NCBI RefSeq assembly: GCF_046614675.1
Contig: NZ_JBKKJT010000009.1
Span: 62,001-126,000 of the forward strand
DNA: 64,000 nt
Direction of reading: 5' to 3'
Source of the DNA: Chryseobacterium cupriresistens
Lineage (GTDB): Bacteria; Bacteroidota; Bacteroidia; Flavobacteriales; Weeksellaceae
Under the pieces are notes generated by a model. It had not been told where the DNA came from, did no database searches, and was given only the letters and a program-made list of their open reading frames with translations. This document shows, one piece after another, positions 26,873-35,621 of this stretch; positions within the stretch are counted from its first letter, which is position 1, and each line of letters starts with the position of its first letter. The translations under genes were made by a program, and so were the position numbers.

Positions 26873-27898
26873 TTATTTTTGGTTGAAAAATGAGATCGTA
26901 TTATCTCTGAAGTTTTCAACTTTAGTAGGTGTATAATTGAATTCAGGGGCTTTTGTACCATTTTCAAGGATAAGATTTTCATTTTTTATCACTATTGCTT
27001 CATCCCAGAGACCTGCATTAATAAATTCCTGCAGCGTAAAACGGCCGCCCTCGATAATAACTGACTGTATCTGTTCTTTATACAATACCTCCGTGAGTTC
27101 AGCCAGAAAATCAGCCTTGTTGATTTTAATGAATTGAATATGTCCTTCAATAGCTTCTTTCACAGAATTTAAAACCAATGTTCTTGCTTCATTGTTATAA
27201 ATATTGAAGCTGGCAGGAACTTTTAGATCAAAATCAATTAAAATCCGGACAGGGTTTACTCCTTCTGCATTTCTTACGGTAAGGCTTGGATTGTCATTTA
27301 ATGCAGTTTGAGTTCCTACTAAAATGGCATGCTCGTCAGCTCTTAACTGATGAACAAACTGATTCACTAACGAGTTTGAAACAGCAGTCGGTTTAAAATC
27401 TTTATCAAGAAAACCATCACCGGATTCTGCCCATTTTAAAATGATATAGGGTCTTTTCTTTTCGTGGTAGGTGAAAAATCTTTTGTTCAGTTCAATGCAT
27501 TCTTTTTCAAGAATTCCTGATACGGCTTCAATTCCAGCATCCTGAATGATTTTTTTTCCCTTGCCGTTCACTTTGTCATGGGAATCCATAGCACCAATCA
27601 CCACTTTTTTAAATCCCAGTTCTTTAATCTTTAAAGCACAAGGCGGAGTTTTTCCATAGTGGGCACATGGTTCCAGAGATACATAGATCGTTGATTCCGG
27701 GATCAGATCTTTATTTTTAACGGAATTGATGGCATTGATTTCTGCGTGGTTTTCTCCGGCTTTGTGATGGTATCCTTCGCCAATGATCTCTCCATTGTGT
27801 ACTATAACGCTTCCTACAAGAGGGTTGGGATAGGTGTTTCCAAGAGCTTTACGAGCCAGCTCTATACATCTTTTAATATAAAATTCGTCGTTGTTCAT
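26873..27898 (-). CDS. ribD: Bifunctional riboflavin deaminase/reductase
   Basis: 341 residues. N-terminal cytidine-deaminase-like domain with zinc ligands HAEINAI (about 50-56) and PCAHYGKTPPC (about 76-86); C-terminal RibD_C reductase domain (RPYIILKWAESGDGFL, then VILVGTQTALNDNPSLTVR-like). It carries out the second and third steps of riboflavin synthesis: deamination then side-chain reduction. No FMN riboswitch is visible in the 64-base upstream gap. Length is slightly short of the usual 350-370. Confidence 0.95.
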   Translation of the reverse strand: MNNDEFYIKRCIELARKALGNTYPNPLVGSVIVHNGEIIGEGYHHKAGENHAEINAINSVKNKDLIPESTIYVSLEPCAHYGKTPPCALKIKELGFKKVVIGAMDSHDKVNGKGKKIIQDAGIEAVSGILEKECIELNKRFFTYHEKKRPYIILKWAESGDGFLDKDFKPTAVSNSLVNQFVHQLRADEHAILVGTQTALNDNPSLTVRNAEGVNPVRILIDFDLKVPASFNIYNNEARTLVLNSVKEAIEGHIQFIKINKADFLAELTEVLYKEQIQSVIIEGGRFTLQEFINAGLWDEAIVIKNENLILENGTKAPEFNYTPTKVENFRDNTISFFNQK

Positions 27899-27915
27899 GT
27901 TTTATAAAAAGAAAA

Positions 27916-27937
27916 AGCGAAGACAAATTGCTTTGCT
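27916..27937 (-). terminator. Weak hairpin between the DUF349 gene and ribD
   Basis: On the minus strand AGCAAAG and CTTCGCT can pair with one mismatch and are followed by TTTTTC. It lies 26 bases past the DUF349 stop and 18 before the ribD start; possibly a weak terminator. Confidence 0.35.
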
Positions 27938-27962
27938 CCGCCTTTATTCATTTTGTTATGTG

Positions 27963-29762
27963 TTATTCTCCACTGATAATGCTGTGGAGATTTTGTTTTA
28001 ATGTTTCAAGATGAGCTTTTTTCTCATCAATCGTATTGTAAGTATCTTTTAACAGAGGGTTTTCTCTCGAAGGTTTGTTGAAGAAAGAAAGGTTGTTTTC
28101 CAGTTTAACGATTTCTGCCTCAAGGTCAGAGATTTGATTTTTGATCTTTCTTGCTTTGTCGGTAAGCTGATTTTCAGATAAACCTTCTTCTTTCAGTTCA
28201 AGCTCGTTGATTTTATTTATTTTCAGTTTCTCTCTTAATGTTTTGTTGAATTCAGAGTTGATTGAAATTTTGTCTCTCGGAACTTTTCCGATGTTATTCC
28301 ATGAAGTTTTGATCTGCTCAATTCTTTCGATGCTTCCTTCTTCATTGGAAACTTCTTTCAGTTCATCAAGAAGGGCTTTTTTGTTTTTATAGTTTTCCTT
28401 CCAGTTGTCGGTAGAAGTATTGCTCTTCTCTCTGTAATTGTTGAAGAATGCATTACAGGCGTCACGGAATTCATCCCATATTTTATTGGTCATGCTCTTT
28501 GGAACGTGGCCGATTTTTTTCCAGTCTTCCTGAAGTTTTTTGAATAACGGAACGGCGATATCCCATTCCTCGTTATTCATATTGTCCTGTGCAGTCTGGA
28601 TTAGTTTTAATTTTTCTTCAAGATTCGCCTGTTGAGAACCTTTCAACGATTTGTAGTAATTATTTTTCGTTGTATTAAAGCCTCTTAGTGTCGTTTTGAA
28701 ATCATTCCAGTTTTGGTTGGAAAGTTTTCTTGGAACACTTCCTGTTTTTAAGAATTCAGAACGCAGATCTTCCACTCTTTTAATGGCATTCTGCCAGTAG
28801 TTGTGGTTGGGCGTTTCCGAAGGTTCAGACAGTTTCTTGATTTCAGAGATGATCTCATTCTTCTTTTCAAGGTTTACAGTCTGTTCTTTTTCAATGGATG
28901 CGGAAAGTTCAGACTTCCTTTCGTGAATTTTGTTGGAAATTTCTTTGAATTCCTCCCATGTTTTTTCGCGGAACTCTTCAGCAACAGGCTCTGCTTCTTC
29001 TTTCCAGAGTTTATGAAGATATTGAAGCTCGTTTAACGCTTTCTGAATTACAGGCTCATTTTCAAGCTCTTTAGCACGGGCAATGATATGCTCTCTCTTT
29101 TCCAGGTTGTGGCTGTATTCCTGTTCCAAGAATTCTTTATTCAGATCCAGCATCTGATAAAACTGATTCAGATGGTGGAAATAATTATTATTAAGAATTT
29201 TGAATTCAGACTTGGCAACCTGTCCGGCTTTTGACCAGTCTTCTTTAATCTCGCGAATAGATTTGAAAAGATTGATTCCCGGTTCAGAGCTTGTGTATAG
29301 ATTTTTAAGTCGTTCGATAATACTTTGGCGGTGGTCCAGATTCTTCTTTTGTTCTTCTTCCTGTCCTTTCTGGAAGTCATCATGTTTTTCCTTGAAGATA
29401 TTAACCAATGCAGAATATTTTGCCTGAGATGGATGTTCATAGCTGAAATTTTCAGCAGGATTTCCGGCTTCTACATATTCATGCTTTTTATCTTCCACTT
29501 CATCATGGATATAATGACTTGCTTTTTCCTTCAGCTGATTGAATCTTTTGAAATTCTCACCGGCGTTGGGAGTGTTGATGATTTTTTCCATTTCCTTTAA
29601 AGCATCGGCAAGGGAAATTTCTTCTTCATGTTCATCCAGATGTTCTGTATCATCGTCATGGTGGTTTGCATCATGAGAAACCGTGTTTTCTGATGTGTCC
29701 TGAGATACTTCGTTAGGATTTTTCTTTTCTTCGTTTTCAGAAAGATTGTTTTCTGTAGTCAT
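27963..29762 (-). CDS. DUF349 repeat protein
   Basis: 599 residues, acidic N-terminus (about 1-60, rich in E, D, N and H), then a long helical region with repeated W-containing units such as LFKSIREIKEDWSKAGQV, LQYLHKLWKEEAEPV, LFKKLQEDWKKIGHVPKSM and RIEQIKTSWNNIGKVPRDK. These match tandem DUF349 repeats. No signal peptide. DUF349 proteins are conserved in Bacteroidota and their role is unclear. Same strand as aroE upstream and ribD downstream. Confidence 0.85.
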   Translation of the reverse strand: MTTENNLSENEEKKNPNEVSQDTSENTVSHDANHHDDDTEHLDEHEEEISLADALKEMEKIINTPNAGENFKRFNQLKEKASHYIHDEVEDKKHEYVEAGNPAENFSYEHPSQAKYSALVNIFKEKHDDFQKGQEEEQKKNLDHRQSIIERLKNLYTSSEPGINLFKSIREIKEDWSKAGQVAKSEFKILNNNYFHHLNQFYQMLDLNKEFLEQEYSHNLEKREHIIARAKELENEPVIQKALNELQYLHKLWKEEAEPVAEEFREKTWEEFKEISNKIHERKSELSASIEKEQTVNLEKKNEIISEIKKLSEPSETPNHNYWQNAIKRVEDLRSEFLKTGSVPRKLSNQNWNDFKTTLRGFNTTKNNYYKSLKGSQQANLEEKLKLIQTAQDNMNNEEWDIAVPLFKKLQEDWKKIGHVPKSMTNKIWDEFRDACNAFFNNYREKSNTSTDNWKENYKNKKALLDELKEVSNEEGSIERIEQIKTSWNNIGKVPRDKISINSEFNKTLREKLKINKINELELKEEGLSENQLTDKARKIKNQISDLEAEIVKLENNLSFFNKPSRENPLLKDTYNTIDEKKAHLETLKQNLHSIISGE

Positions 29763-29836
29763 AGCAAATCTTTTATGTGAGTGGCATTAATATCCTTTAA
29801 ATATAGCTGTAAGGCCAATTAAAGTACTAATTTATG

Positions 29837-30574
29837 TTATTTTTTTTGAAAATTCCAAATTTCCCAGGCTTTTTCTGCTTGCTGTTCAAGCATATAATAG
29901 CCATTCACAGTTTTTGCTCCTTTTTCAGAGGCATTGATAATGAATTGGGTGTAATTGGGATTGTAAATCAGGTCGATAACCAGATGATCTGAAGAAAGCC
30001 CGTCAAAAGGAAAATTAAGACAGTCTTTCACGTTCGGGAAAGTACCTACCGGCGTACACTGAATGATAATTTTATGTTCAGCAACAGTTTCCTGATCAAG
30101 ATTTTCAAAATTGATTTCCGTACTTCTGGAAATGGTGGCTGAAGGAATATTATGCTTGTCCAAAGCATATTTGACGGCTTTTGCAGCTCCTCCGTTTCCT
30201 AAAATCAAGGCTTTATCCTGTGAAGGTTTTCTGTGCAAAAGAAGCGTCTTTTCAAAACCGAATGCATCTGTATTATAGCCGGTTTTTTTACCATCCTGAA
30301 TAAGAACGCAGTTTACGGCGCCTATTTTCTCCGCTTCATCACTTAATTCATCCAGATAATCTATTATTTTTTCTTTGTAAGGAATCGTTACATTGAAACC
30401 TAAAAGGTCCGGAGAAGCAAAAAGTTTTTCTACTTCATTAATTTCGTTCAGATCAAAAATATCGTAGGAGAAGTTCTTCAGCATGAGCTTTTGGAACTTG
30501 TTTTCGAAGAATTTTTTAGAAAAAGAATAGGAAATGTTTCGTCCTATCAATCCTAATTTTTTATTGGAATCCAT
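29837..30574 (-). CDS. aroE: Shikimate dehydrogenase
   Basis: 245 residues. N-terminal substrate domain with LIGRNISYSFSKKFF and GFNVTIPYKEKII (catalytic Lys in the PYK motif), NTDAFGFE, and the NADP-binding GNGGAAKAVKYAL (G-x-G-G-x-x). It reduces 3-dehydroshikimate to shikimate in aromatic amino-acid synthesis. Short compared with the 270-280 residues of most AroE, but this is usual in Bacteroidota. Confidence 0.93.
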   Translation of the reverse strand: MDSNKKLGLIGRNISYSFSKKFFENKFQKLMLKNFSYDIFDLNEINEVEKLFASPDLLGFNVTIPYKEKIIDYLDELSDEAEKIGAVNCVLIQDGKKTGYNTDAFGFEKTLLLHRKPSQDKALILGNGGAAKAVKYALDKHNIPSATISRSTEINFENLDQETVAEHKIIIQCTPVGTFPNVKDCLNFPFDGLSSDHLVIDLIYNPNYTQFIINASEKGAKTVNGYYMLEQQAEKAWEIWNFQKK

Positions 30575-30589
30575 CTATCAAAAGTAAAA

Positions 30590-30615
30590 AAAAGACCGGA
30601 TAAATCCAGTCTTTT
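30590..30615 (-). terminator. Terminator of the secreted endonuclease gene
   Basis: AAAAGAC-GG and CC-GTCTTTT pair across a 6-base loop with one internal mismatch. It lies 22 bases past the endonuclease stop on the minus strand. Confidence 0.65.
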
Positions 30616-30637
30616 AATTTGAAATATTTTTTAATAA

Positions 30638-32431
30638 TTAATCTACGATAAATTTAGTAGAGAAATTTTCTGTTTTCAGAATGTAAGTTCCTTTAAGCAA
30701 ACCTTTAAGGCTGATCCTATTTGAATGTCTGAAAGGGTTGGCGATCGTTTCAATTAATTTTCCGGAAAGATCATAGATATCAGCTTTTGAAATTTTGCTA
30801 AGGTTTTCTCCTTTTACAAATAATTCATTATTTCTTACCGGGTTAGGGTAGATAGTGAAGTCTGATTTGTCCTTTTGGTTTTCAGTGGTAGCTAACGTAG
30901 TTCCGAAACATGTCCAGCTAAGATCATCCAGAGCCACTCTGTTGGTAAGAGAAGAATTGGTCAGTTTAATGACAGCATTTCCGCTTACATTTATATTATT
31001 AATGGTAGTTGTAGTAACAACATTACTGTAAGGAATAGTTCCTACATTGACGTCGTTTACAAGAACATTGAAGTATCCTGCGCTTCCGGAGAATTTCAAT
31101 TGAGTTGTTAATGTTAAACTCTGAACTCCACCTGAGAAAGTTGAACTTGTTAAAGTTCCATTTTTTATGGTAATAGCTTTATTATTGATGGTCTGGTCAA
31201 CTCTTGCGTCTGTAGCAGTCCATGAAATTCCATTGTTGGTCCAGTTTACTGTCATGTATGTATTTACAGGGCCGGTGATCATTTCAAAATTTTCAGTTCC
31301 GCAGCTTCCTCCTCCGGCAGGTGTGTCAAGAGTGGTTTCTGTAGCGGTTGTGCTTTGTGGAGAAGAGTTTGAGAAAGCATCTTTAGCAATGATATAGAAT
31401 GTATATTGAGTAAGCGGAGATAATCCTGAAACAATAGTAGATGTAGTTGTCCCTGAAACAGTAGCTTTTAATGTTCCGTTGGCGTAAATCTGGTAAGATG
31501 TTACTCCCACATTATCTGTTGCAGCTGTCCAGCTTAAAGCAATAGAGTTTGAAGTTGGATTGCTGGCAACAAGGTTGGTTGCTGCTGTAGGGGCCTGGCT
31601 GTCAATAACCGGAGCTCCCCAGATCTGGGTAACATATTCAGGGTGATCAATGAAAGGGTTTCTGTTTCCCTGGTAAGTATAAGAAGCATTATTTCTGGCA
31701 ATTTCTTCCGGCGATACCGGATCCATTGCATTCCACGCTAAATACTGATTAAGTGCCCAGGGCTGTAATCCCGGAAATGCTGTGTTGCCAAGCATATCAC
31801 CGGAAGTGAAGTTAGGAAGTTTATCCTCATATCTTGTTACAAAATAAAGAATCATTCTTGCGATATCTCCTTTGAAAGCATCAATGGGTTCAAATACGGT
31901 ACCTGCATATCCTGCAGATACAGATGTGCCTAGTTTTGATCCGTTTTTAGAGGTGAAAGAAGGGGTTCCTACAATTCCGAAAGGATAGTTGGATCTCATT
32001 CCGTTTACTTTTCCGTCTGTAGCACGGATAAAATGAATGTCAGCGACCATTGGGGAAGCATTGTTGAACAAACTTTGAGGAACAACGTGCTCTCTGTTGT
32101 AGCAGTCACCTTCATTAGAATATCCGGCAGATCCGCACTGACTGGTTCCCAGGGTGAAATTATACTGATCCGCTCCATTGGGGTTTTCAGAATAAATATC
32201 CAGAATTGTTCCGTCATTTTCATAAAAATAATCACGGTCAGTAGTGGCATAGCCAGTCCATAAACCTCCATAGCCATTGTCTATATGTCCGTTGCTGATA
32301 ATAGTTTTCAGAGCTGTTTTCAGAGCTGCACCTGTTAAGGTTGGCGATTGGTTATAATATCCAGCCGGAGCCTGTGCCAAAGCGCTCATAAATGCAACGC
32401 TTAAAAGAAAAAAAGATAAAATTTGTTTCAT
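30638..32431 (-). CDS. Secreted endonuclease I-family nuclease with T9SS sorting domain
   Basis: 597 residues. Signal peptide (MKQILSFFLLSVAFMSALAQ); an Endonuclease_1 His-Me-finger domain (about 30-265) with the catalytic REHVVPQS; a fibronectin type III domain (about 275-370, PTAATNLVASNPTSNSIALSW...); a beta-rich domain (about 380-510); and a C-terminal type IX secretion sorting domain (FTIYPNPVRNNELFVKG ... GTYILKTENFSTKFIVD). The product is expected to be secreted through the Por/T9SS system and to degrade extracellular DNA or RNA. Single-gene unit with its own terminator. Confidence 0.92.
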   Translation of the reverse strand: MKQILSFFLLSVAFMSALAQAPAGYYNQSPTLTGAALKTALKTIISNGHIDNGYGGLWTGYATTDRDYFYENDGTILDIYSENPNGADQYNFTLGTSQCGSAGYSNEGDCYNREHVVPQSLFNNASPMVADIHFIRATDGKVNGMRSNYPFGIVGTPSFTSKNGSKLGTSVSAGYAGTVFEPIDAFKGDIARMILYFVTRYEDKLPNFTSGDMLGNTAFPGLQPWALNQYLAWNAMDPVSPEEIARNNASYTYQGNRNPFIDHPEYVTQIWGAPVIDSQAPTAATNLVASNPTSNSIALSWTAATDNVGVTSYQIYANGTLKATVSGTTTSTIVSGLSPLTQYTFYIIAKDAFSNSSPQSTTATETTLDTPAGGGSCGTENFEMITGPVNTYMTVNWTNNGISWTATDARVDQTINNKAITIKNGTLTSSTFSGGVQSLTLTTQLKFSGSAGYFNVLVNDVNVGTIPYSNVVTTTTINNINVSGNAVIKLTNSSLTNRVALDDLSWTCFGTTLATTENQKDKSDFTIYPNPVRNNELFVKGENLSKISKADIYDLSGKLIETIANPFRHSNRISLKGLLKGTYILKTENFSTKFIVD

Positions 32432-32510
32432 TTTTTAAAATTGGGGCGTAAAGGTACGAAAAAATGAAACCCAAGTATATTAATTGTGTGTAATATATAA
32501 ACTTAAAATA

Positions 32511-33716
32511 TTAGTTTTTAGTAATATATTCTTTGCTGATTTTTGAAAAGAACCAAGAAATAGTGATTCCAAATAAGGAAGCCGTAAGGGCTACAATAAG
32601 ATAGTTCTTTCCTACAATTTTTACCGGGAATGGCAGAACCTCATTGGCTCTGAAGAATTCTGTGTAAAGCTGGAAATAGCAAAGTGCTGTTCCAAAAATT
32701 AATCCGGTAATTACTCCGGAAATAACAATCAGGAGTCCGGTGTAGAAATAGGTCATTCTTAAATGGCTTAAAGGAAAGCCGAGTGATATCAATGATTTTG
32801 CCTGCTCTTTTTTATCAAGCTGAAGGATGATAATGGCTCCGGCAAGATTAAAGGTGGTAATAAAGATAACCAACGCAAAGATCAGGTAAATAAAAAGCTT
32901 TTCAGTGTTGATCATTTTCCAGAAAGCAGCATTCTCTTCTTCCTTGGTTTTGATCTCAATATTTTTTCCCAGTGAAGAAAGCAGACTTTGTTTTACTGCA
33001 TCTGCATTTTCCGGATTTTTCAATTTAATAACAATCTGGTAAGCCGAATTTTTAGGAAGACTAAGTAATTCTTCCGTAAGCTCAATTGGAGAAACGATAT
33101 AATTGTCCAGCTGATCTTTTCCGGGGAAAACACCCGTTACCAGAATATCTCTTTTATTATAGATGTCTTCTTCCTTGGTGATAATCCCTGTTCCCGGTTT
33201 GGGCATGAAGACTGTTGCATAATGATTGGAAGAATCTACAGGAATTGATAGTCTGTTATCCAGACTGTTCTCCATTAATACCTCATTCGAATATCTGAAA
33301 CTTGGATACGTTCCGTAGAATACCTCTTTATTGATAGGATTTACCTTTACATAGGCAGAATCTACACCCCTTAAATAGGCAATGTCACCCTTTCCATTGA
33401 AGCTGATGTAAACTTTTTCTTCAATAACACGGGAGAAACTGCTGATTTCTTTGTTGCTGATGAGAGTTTTTGTGACATTATCCAGATTTTTAATTGTTTT
33501 TCCGGAAGTGCTTTTTAAAGTAAGATCAGCATGAAGATTGGAAATAAGGTCTTTATTCAGGTCTTCAAGTCCTGAAAATACCGAAATAATGACGAACATT
33601 GCAGCCACAGCAACCGTCATGGCACCTACGGCCAGCCACGTAATGAACGTAACGGCAGTACTTCCTTTTTTAGCCAAAAGGTATCTGGATGCTATGTAAA
33701 ATGCAATATTCTTCAA
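32511..33716 (-). CDS. LolC/E-type ABC transporter permease (FtsX fold)
   Basis: 401 residues with the N-terminal LAKKGSTAVTFITWLAVGAM segment, a MacB-like periplasmic domain (about 45-260) and three C-terminal membrane helices (about 270-295, 320-345, 370-390). This is the layout of lipoprotein-release permeases LolC/LolE. No ATPase gene is adjacent. The start is unusual: the frame opens with TTG (33714-33716), 3 bases after the rbfA stop, and no ATG lies before the first membrane helix. This suggests translational coupling to rbfA. Confidence 0.85.
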   Translation of the reverse strand: MKNIAFYIASRYLLAKKGSTAVTFITWLAVGAMTVAVAAMFVIISVFSGLEDLNKDLISNLHADLTLKSTSGKTIKNLDNVTKTLISNKEISSFSRVIEEKVYISFNGKGDIAYLRGVDSAYVKVNPINKEVFYGTYPSFRYSNEVLMENSLDNRLSIPVDSSNHYATVFMPKPGTGIITKEEDIYNKRDILVTGVFPGKDQLDNYIVSPIELTEELLSLPKNSAYQIVIKLKNPENADAVKQSLLSSLGKNIEIKTKEEENAAFWKMINTEKLFIYLIFALVIFITTFNLAGAIIILQLDKKEQAKSLISLGFPLSHLRMTYFYTGLLIVISGVITGLIFGTALCYFQLYTEFFRANEVLPFPVKIVGKNYLIVALTASLFGITISWFFSKISKEYITKN

Positions 33717-33719
33717 GAT

Positions 33720-34079
33720 CTATAAAACAGGATTGTCGCCTTCGCCTCTTAATTCTCTTTCCAGTCTTTCAACATCATCAAGAGCGGTATCCAGGTAAAA
33801 GTTAAGTTGTGGAATAATACGCACCTGCTTTGCCATTTTCTGGCCAATGAAATTTCTGTATTGAGGTTTGTTTTCTTCAATCTCCTTCATCACAGCGGTA
33901 CGGAACTCCTGTGGAAAAATACTTAAATAAATTTTGGCAATTCCTAAGTCGGCAGTTACTTTTACATCTGAAACAGATACCAATATGCTCTGTTTGCTTT
34001 CTGCAGCCTGTTTGCGGAAAAGCTCCGCGAAGTCTTCCTGAATGATCTGTGCTACTTTTCTTTGTCTGTTACTTTCCAT
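33720..34079 (-). CDS. rbfA: Ribosome-binding factor A
   Basis: 119 residues, KH-like fold. Typical features are the N-terminal RQRKVAQIIQEDFAELF, the VSVSDVKVTADLGIAKIYLSIFP strand-helix segment and the late RIIPQLNFYLDTALDDVERLE. It assists 16S rRNA 5'-end maturation in 30S assembly. Divergent from the epimerase gene and coupled to the permease gene. Confidence 0.93.
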   Translation of the reverse strand: MESNRQRKVAQIIQEDFAELFRKQAAESKQSILVSVSDVKVTADLGIAKIYLSIFPQEFRTAVMKEIEENKPQYRNFIGQKMAKQVRIIPQLNFYLDTALDDVERLERELRGEGDNPVL

Positions 34080-34096
34080 AATTTCTGCAAATTTAG

Positions 34097-34104
34097 TACT
34101 TTTG
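34097..34104 (+). promoter_or_regulatory. Possible -7 box for the epimerase gene
   Basis: TACTTTTG matches TAnnTTTG and lies 67 bases upstream of the epimerase start. A minus-strand TAAATTTG at 34088-34095 could serve rbfA. Neither has a well-placed -33 TTG. Confidence 0.3.
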
Positions 34105-34171
34105 TTTGAATTGATACTTTGAAATTCAACTGTAGTATCAAATTTACGATTAATTATATTGATTACTATTT

Positions 34172-34570
34172 ATGAAGCTAGAACATATTGGTATTGCCGT
34201 AAAGTCTTTAGGTGTTTCTGATGAACTTTTTACAAAACTATTAGGAAAAGAATCCTATAAAAAAGAAACAGTGGAAAGAGAAGGCGTGGTAACTTCTTTT
34301 TACGAAACAGGAGAAAGTAAAATCGAGCTGCTGGAAGCCAGTAATCCTGAAAGCCCGATCTCTAAATTTATTGATAAAAAGGGAGAGGGCATCCATCATC
34401 TCGCATTTGGGGTTGAAAATATCCTTGAGGAAGTAAAAAGATTAAAAAAAGAAGGATTTCAGTTTATCTCCGAAGAACCGAAAGAAGGTGCTGATAACAA
34501 ATTAGTTGTATTCCTTCATCCGAAGTCCACCAACGGCGTGCTGGTAGAACTTTGCCAAGAAAAGCAATAA
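34172..34570 (+). CDS. mce: Methylmalonyl-CoA epimerase
   Basis: 132 residues, VOC fold. Metal ligands appear in LEHIGIAVKSL (His4), GIHHLAFGV (His near 91) and GVLVELCQEK (Glu near 128). The spacing and length match methylmalonyl-CoA epimerase, which interconverts the (R) and (S) forms in propionate metabolism. It is immediately upstream of the tRNA promoter. Confidence 0.9.
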   Translation: MKLEHIGIAVKSLGVSDELFTKLLGKESYKKETVEREGVVTSFYETGESKIELLEASNPESPISKFIDKKGEGIHHLAFGVENILEEVKRLKKEGFQFISEEPKEGADNKLVVFLHPKSTNGVLVELCQEKQ

Positions 34571-34576
34571 AAAATT

Positions 34577-34605
34577 TTGTAGTGAAAGAAATTTTACTAT
34601 TTTTG
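34577..34605 (+). promoter_or_regulatory. tRNA promoter (-33 TTG, -7 TATTTTTG)
   Basis: TTG at 34577-34579 and TATTTTTG at 34598-34605 are separated by 18 bases, close to the Bacteroidota sigma-A arrangement. Transcription would begin about 20 bases before the tRNA. Confidence 0.6.
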
Positions 34606-34632
34606 CAAACACAAAATTTAACCAAGTTTTGA

Positions 34633-34706
34633 GGTCCTATAGCTCAGTTGGTTAGAGCACCTGACTCATAATCAGGTGGTCCCTGGTTCGAGCCCAGGTG
34701 GGACCA
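34633..34706 (+). tRNA. tRNA with CAU anticodon (elongator Met, or Ile2 before lysidine)
   Basis: A full cloverleaf of 74 bases. Acceptor stem GGTCCTA pairs with TGGGACC (one G-T), D arm AGCTC...GAGC, anticodon stem CCTGA/TCAGG with loop CTCATAA (anticodon CAT), T arm CCTGG-TTCGAGC-CCAGG; discriminator A; CCA not encoded. The C4-G69 and C5-G68 pairs are the positive determinants known for TilS on E. coli tRNA-Ile2, so this could be the AUA-reading Ile tRNA rather than Met; the sequence alone does not settle it. Confidence 0.93.
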
Positions 34707-34715
34707 CAGAAAATC

Positions 34716-34740
34716 AACCGCTTACATCATGTGAGCGGTT
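34716..34740 (+). terminator. tRNA terminator
   Basis: AACCGCTTACA and TGTGAGCGGTT form an 11-bp stem (one G-T pair) with a TCA loop, followed by TTTTATTTTT. Starts 10 bases after the tRNA; it also faces the end of the minus-strand lanthipeptide operon. Confidence 0.85.
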
Positions 34741-34764
34741 TTTTATTTTTCACAAAATTCAAAT

Positions 34765-35616
34765 TTATTTTTTCAGAGAATAGGCTCTGTTTGTTTTATA
34801 AATACGGAATAAGTGATCATAAACCACCATCTCAAATAATCTTTGATGGGAAATAAACAATCGGTTAATATGCATATGAAAAACACTTTTGAAGAAATCT
34901 TTGGGTTTTATTTTTAATACATTATCATTTTCTAATTTTGAAAGTTCTTCAGGCTTTAATGCAATTTCAGTGATATTACTTTTTATTAAATTTCTGATTT
35001 CTTCATATTCCTCAGAGGTAATAAATTCAAAGTAATGAGGATAAAACTCATTATACTTTTTCTTTAACTGATTATTTAAGTTCTTATCTGCATTGAATTC
35101 TGATTTGAAAGCATTTTCAGAACGCTTTGCAAACTCTATTTTCTCTTCAGGAGACAGGTTGAATGCTGATAAAATTTGATCTATATAAAATAAAGAAGTA
35201 ATGATCTTTTCTTCATCACTGTATTCCAGAAAGTTTAAAATCAATTGGCTGCTTTTAAAAAAGAGGTCTTCCGCGTATCCTATCGTGTTTTCACCATAAC
35301 GCTCAAGTTCTCTTGAGTAGGTATCCATAATGATAGAAGCGACTTCTCCCGATTCCAGATAGTCCTTAAATAAGGAATTGATCATTCCCAGGATCATACT
35401 ACAGGCAGTTATATTTTTAAGGTTTAATCTTATTCTCAGGTGGGGTTTAGGATCGTTATATCGTATAAAAAACCATTGATCAATAAGGTTTTGAATTTGT
35501 AATTGTTCAACTAATGGTTCTATAACTTCCTGTAAAATAGTATCTGAAGTTTTGATCCCGGTGTAAACTTTGAAATAAAGCCATTCACTTCCCGGATGAA
35601 ATTTTCTGGTTATCAT
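34765..35616 (-). CDS. LanB elimination-domain protein (thiopeptide-type, SpaB_C-like)
   Basis: 283 residues. The opening SEWLYFKVYTGIKTSDTILQ and the QNLIDQWFFIRYNDPKPHLRIRLNL stretch (about 42-66) are the standard start of the stand-alone glutamate-elimination domain found in split class I lanthipeptide and thiopeptide dehydratases. It would remove glutamate from glutamylated Ser/Thr to leave dehydroamino acids. It starts 5 bases after the partner LanB gene, so the two are translated together. In split LanB systems both parts are needed. Confidence 0.85.
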   Translation of the reverse strand: MITRKFHPGSEWLYFKVYTGIKTSDTILQEVIEPLVEQLQIQNLIDQWFFIRYNDPKPHLRIRLNLKNITACSMILGMINSLFKDYLESGEVASIIMDTYSRELERYGENTIGYAEDLFFKSSQLILNFLEYSDEEKIITSLFYIDQILSAFNLSPEEKIEFAKRSENAFKSEFNADKNLNNQLKKKYNEFYPHYFEFITSEEYEEIRNLIKSNITEIALKPEELSKLENDNVLKIKPKDFFKSVFHMHINRLFISHQRLFEMVVYDHLFRIYKTNRAYSLKK

Positions 35617-35621
35617 CTTAT

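Noticed and set aside
27899..27962. FMN riboswitch upstream of ribD
   Set aside because: The 64-base gap is too short and lacks the conserved RFN elements.
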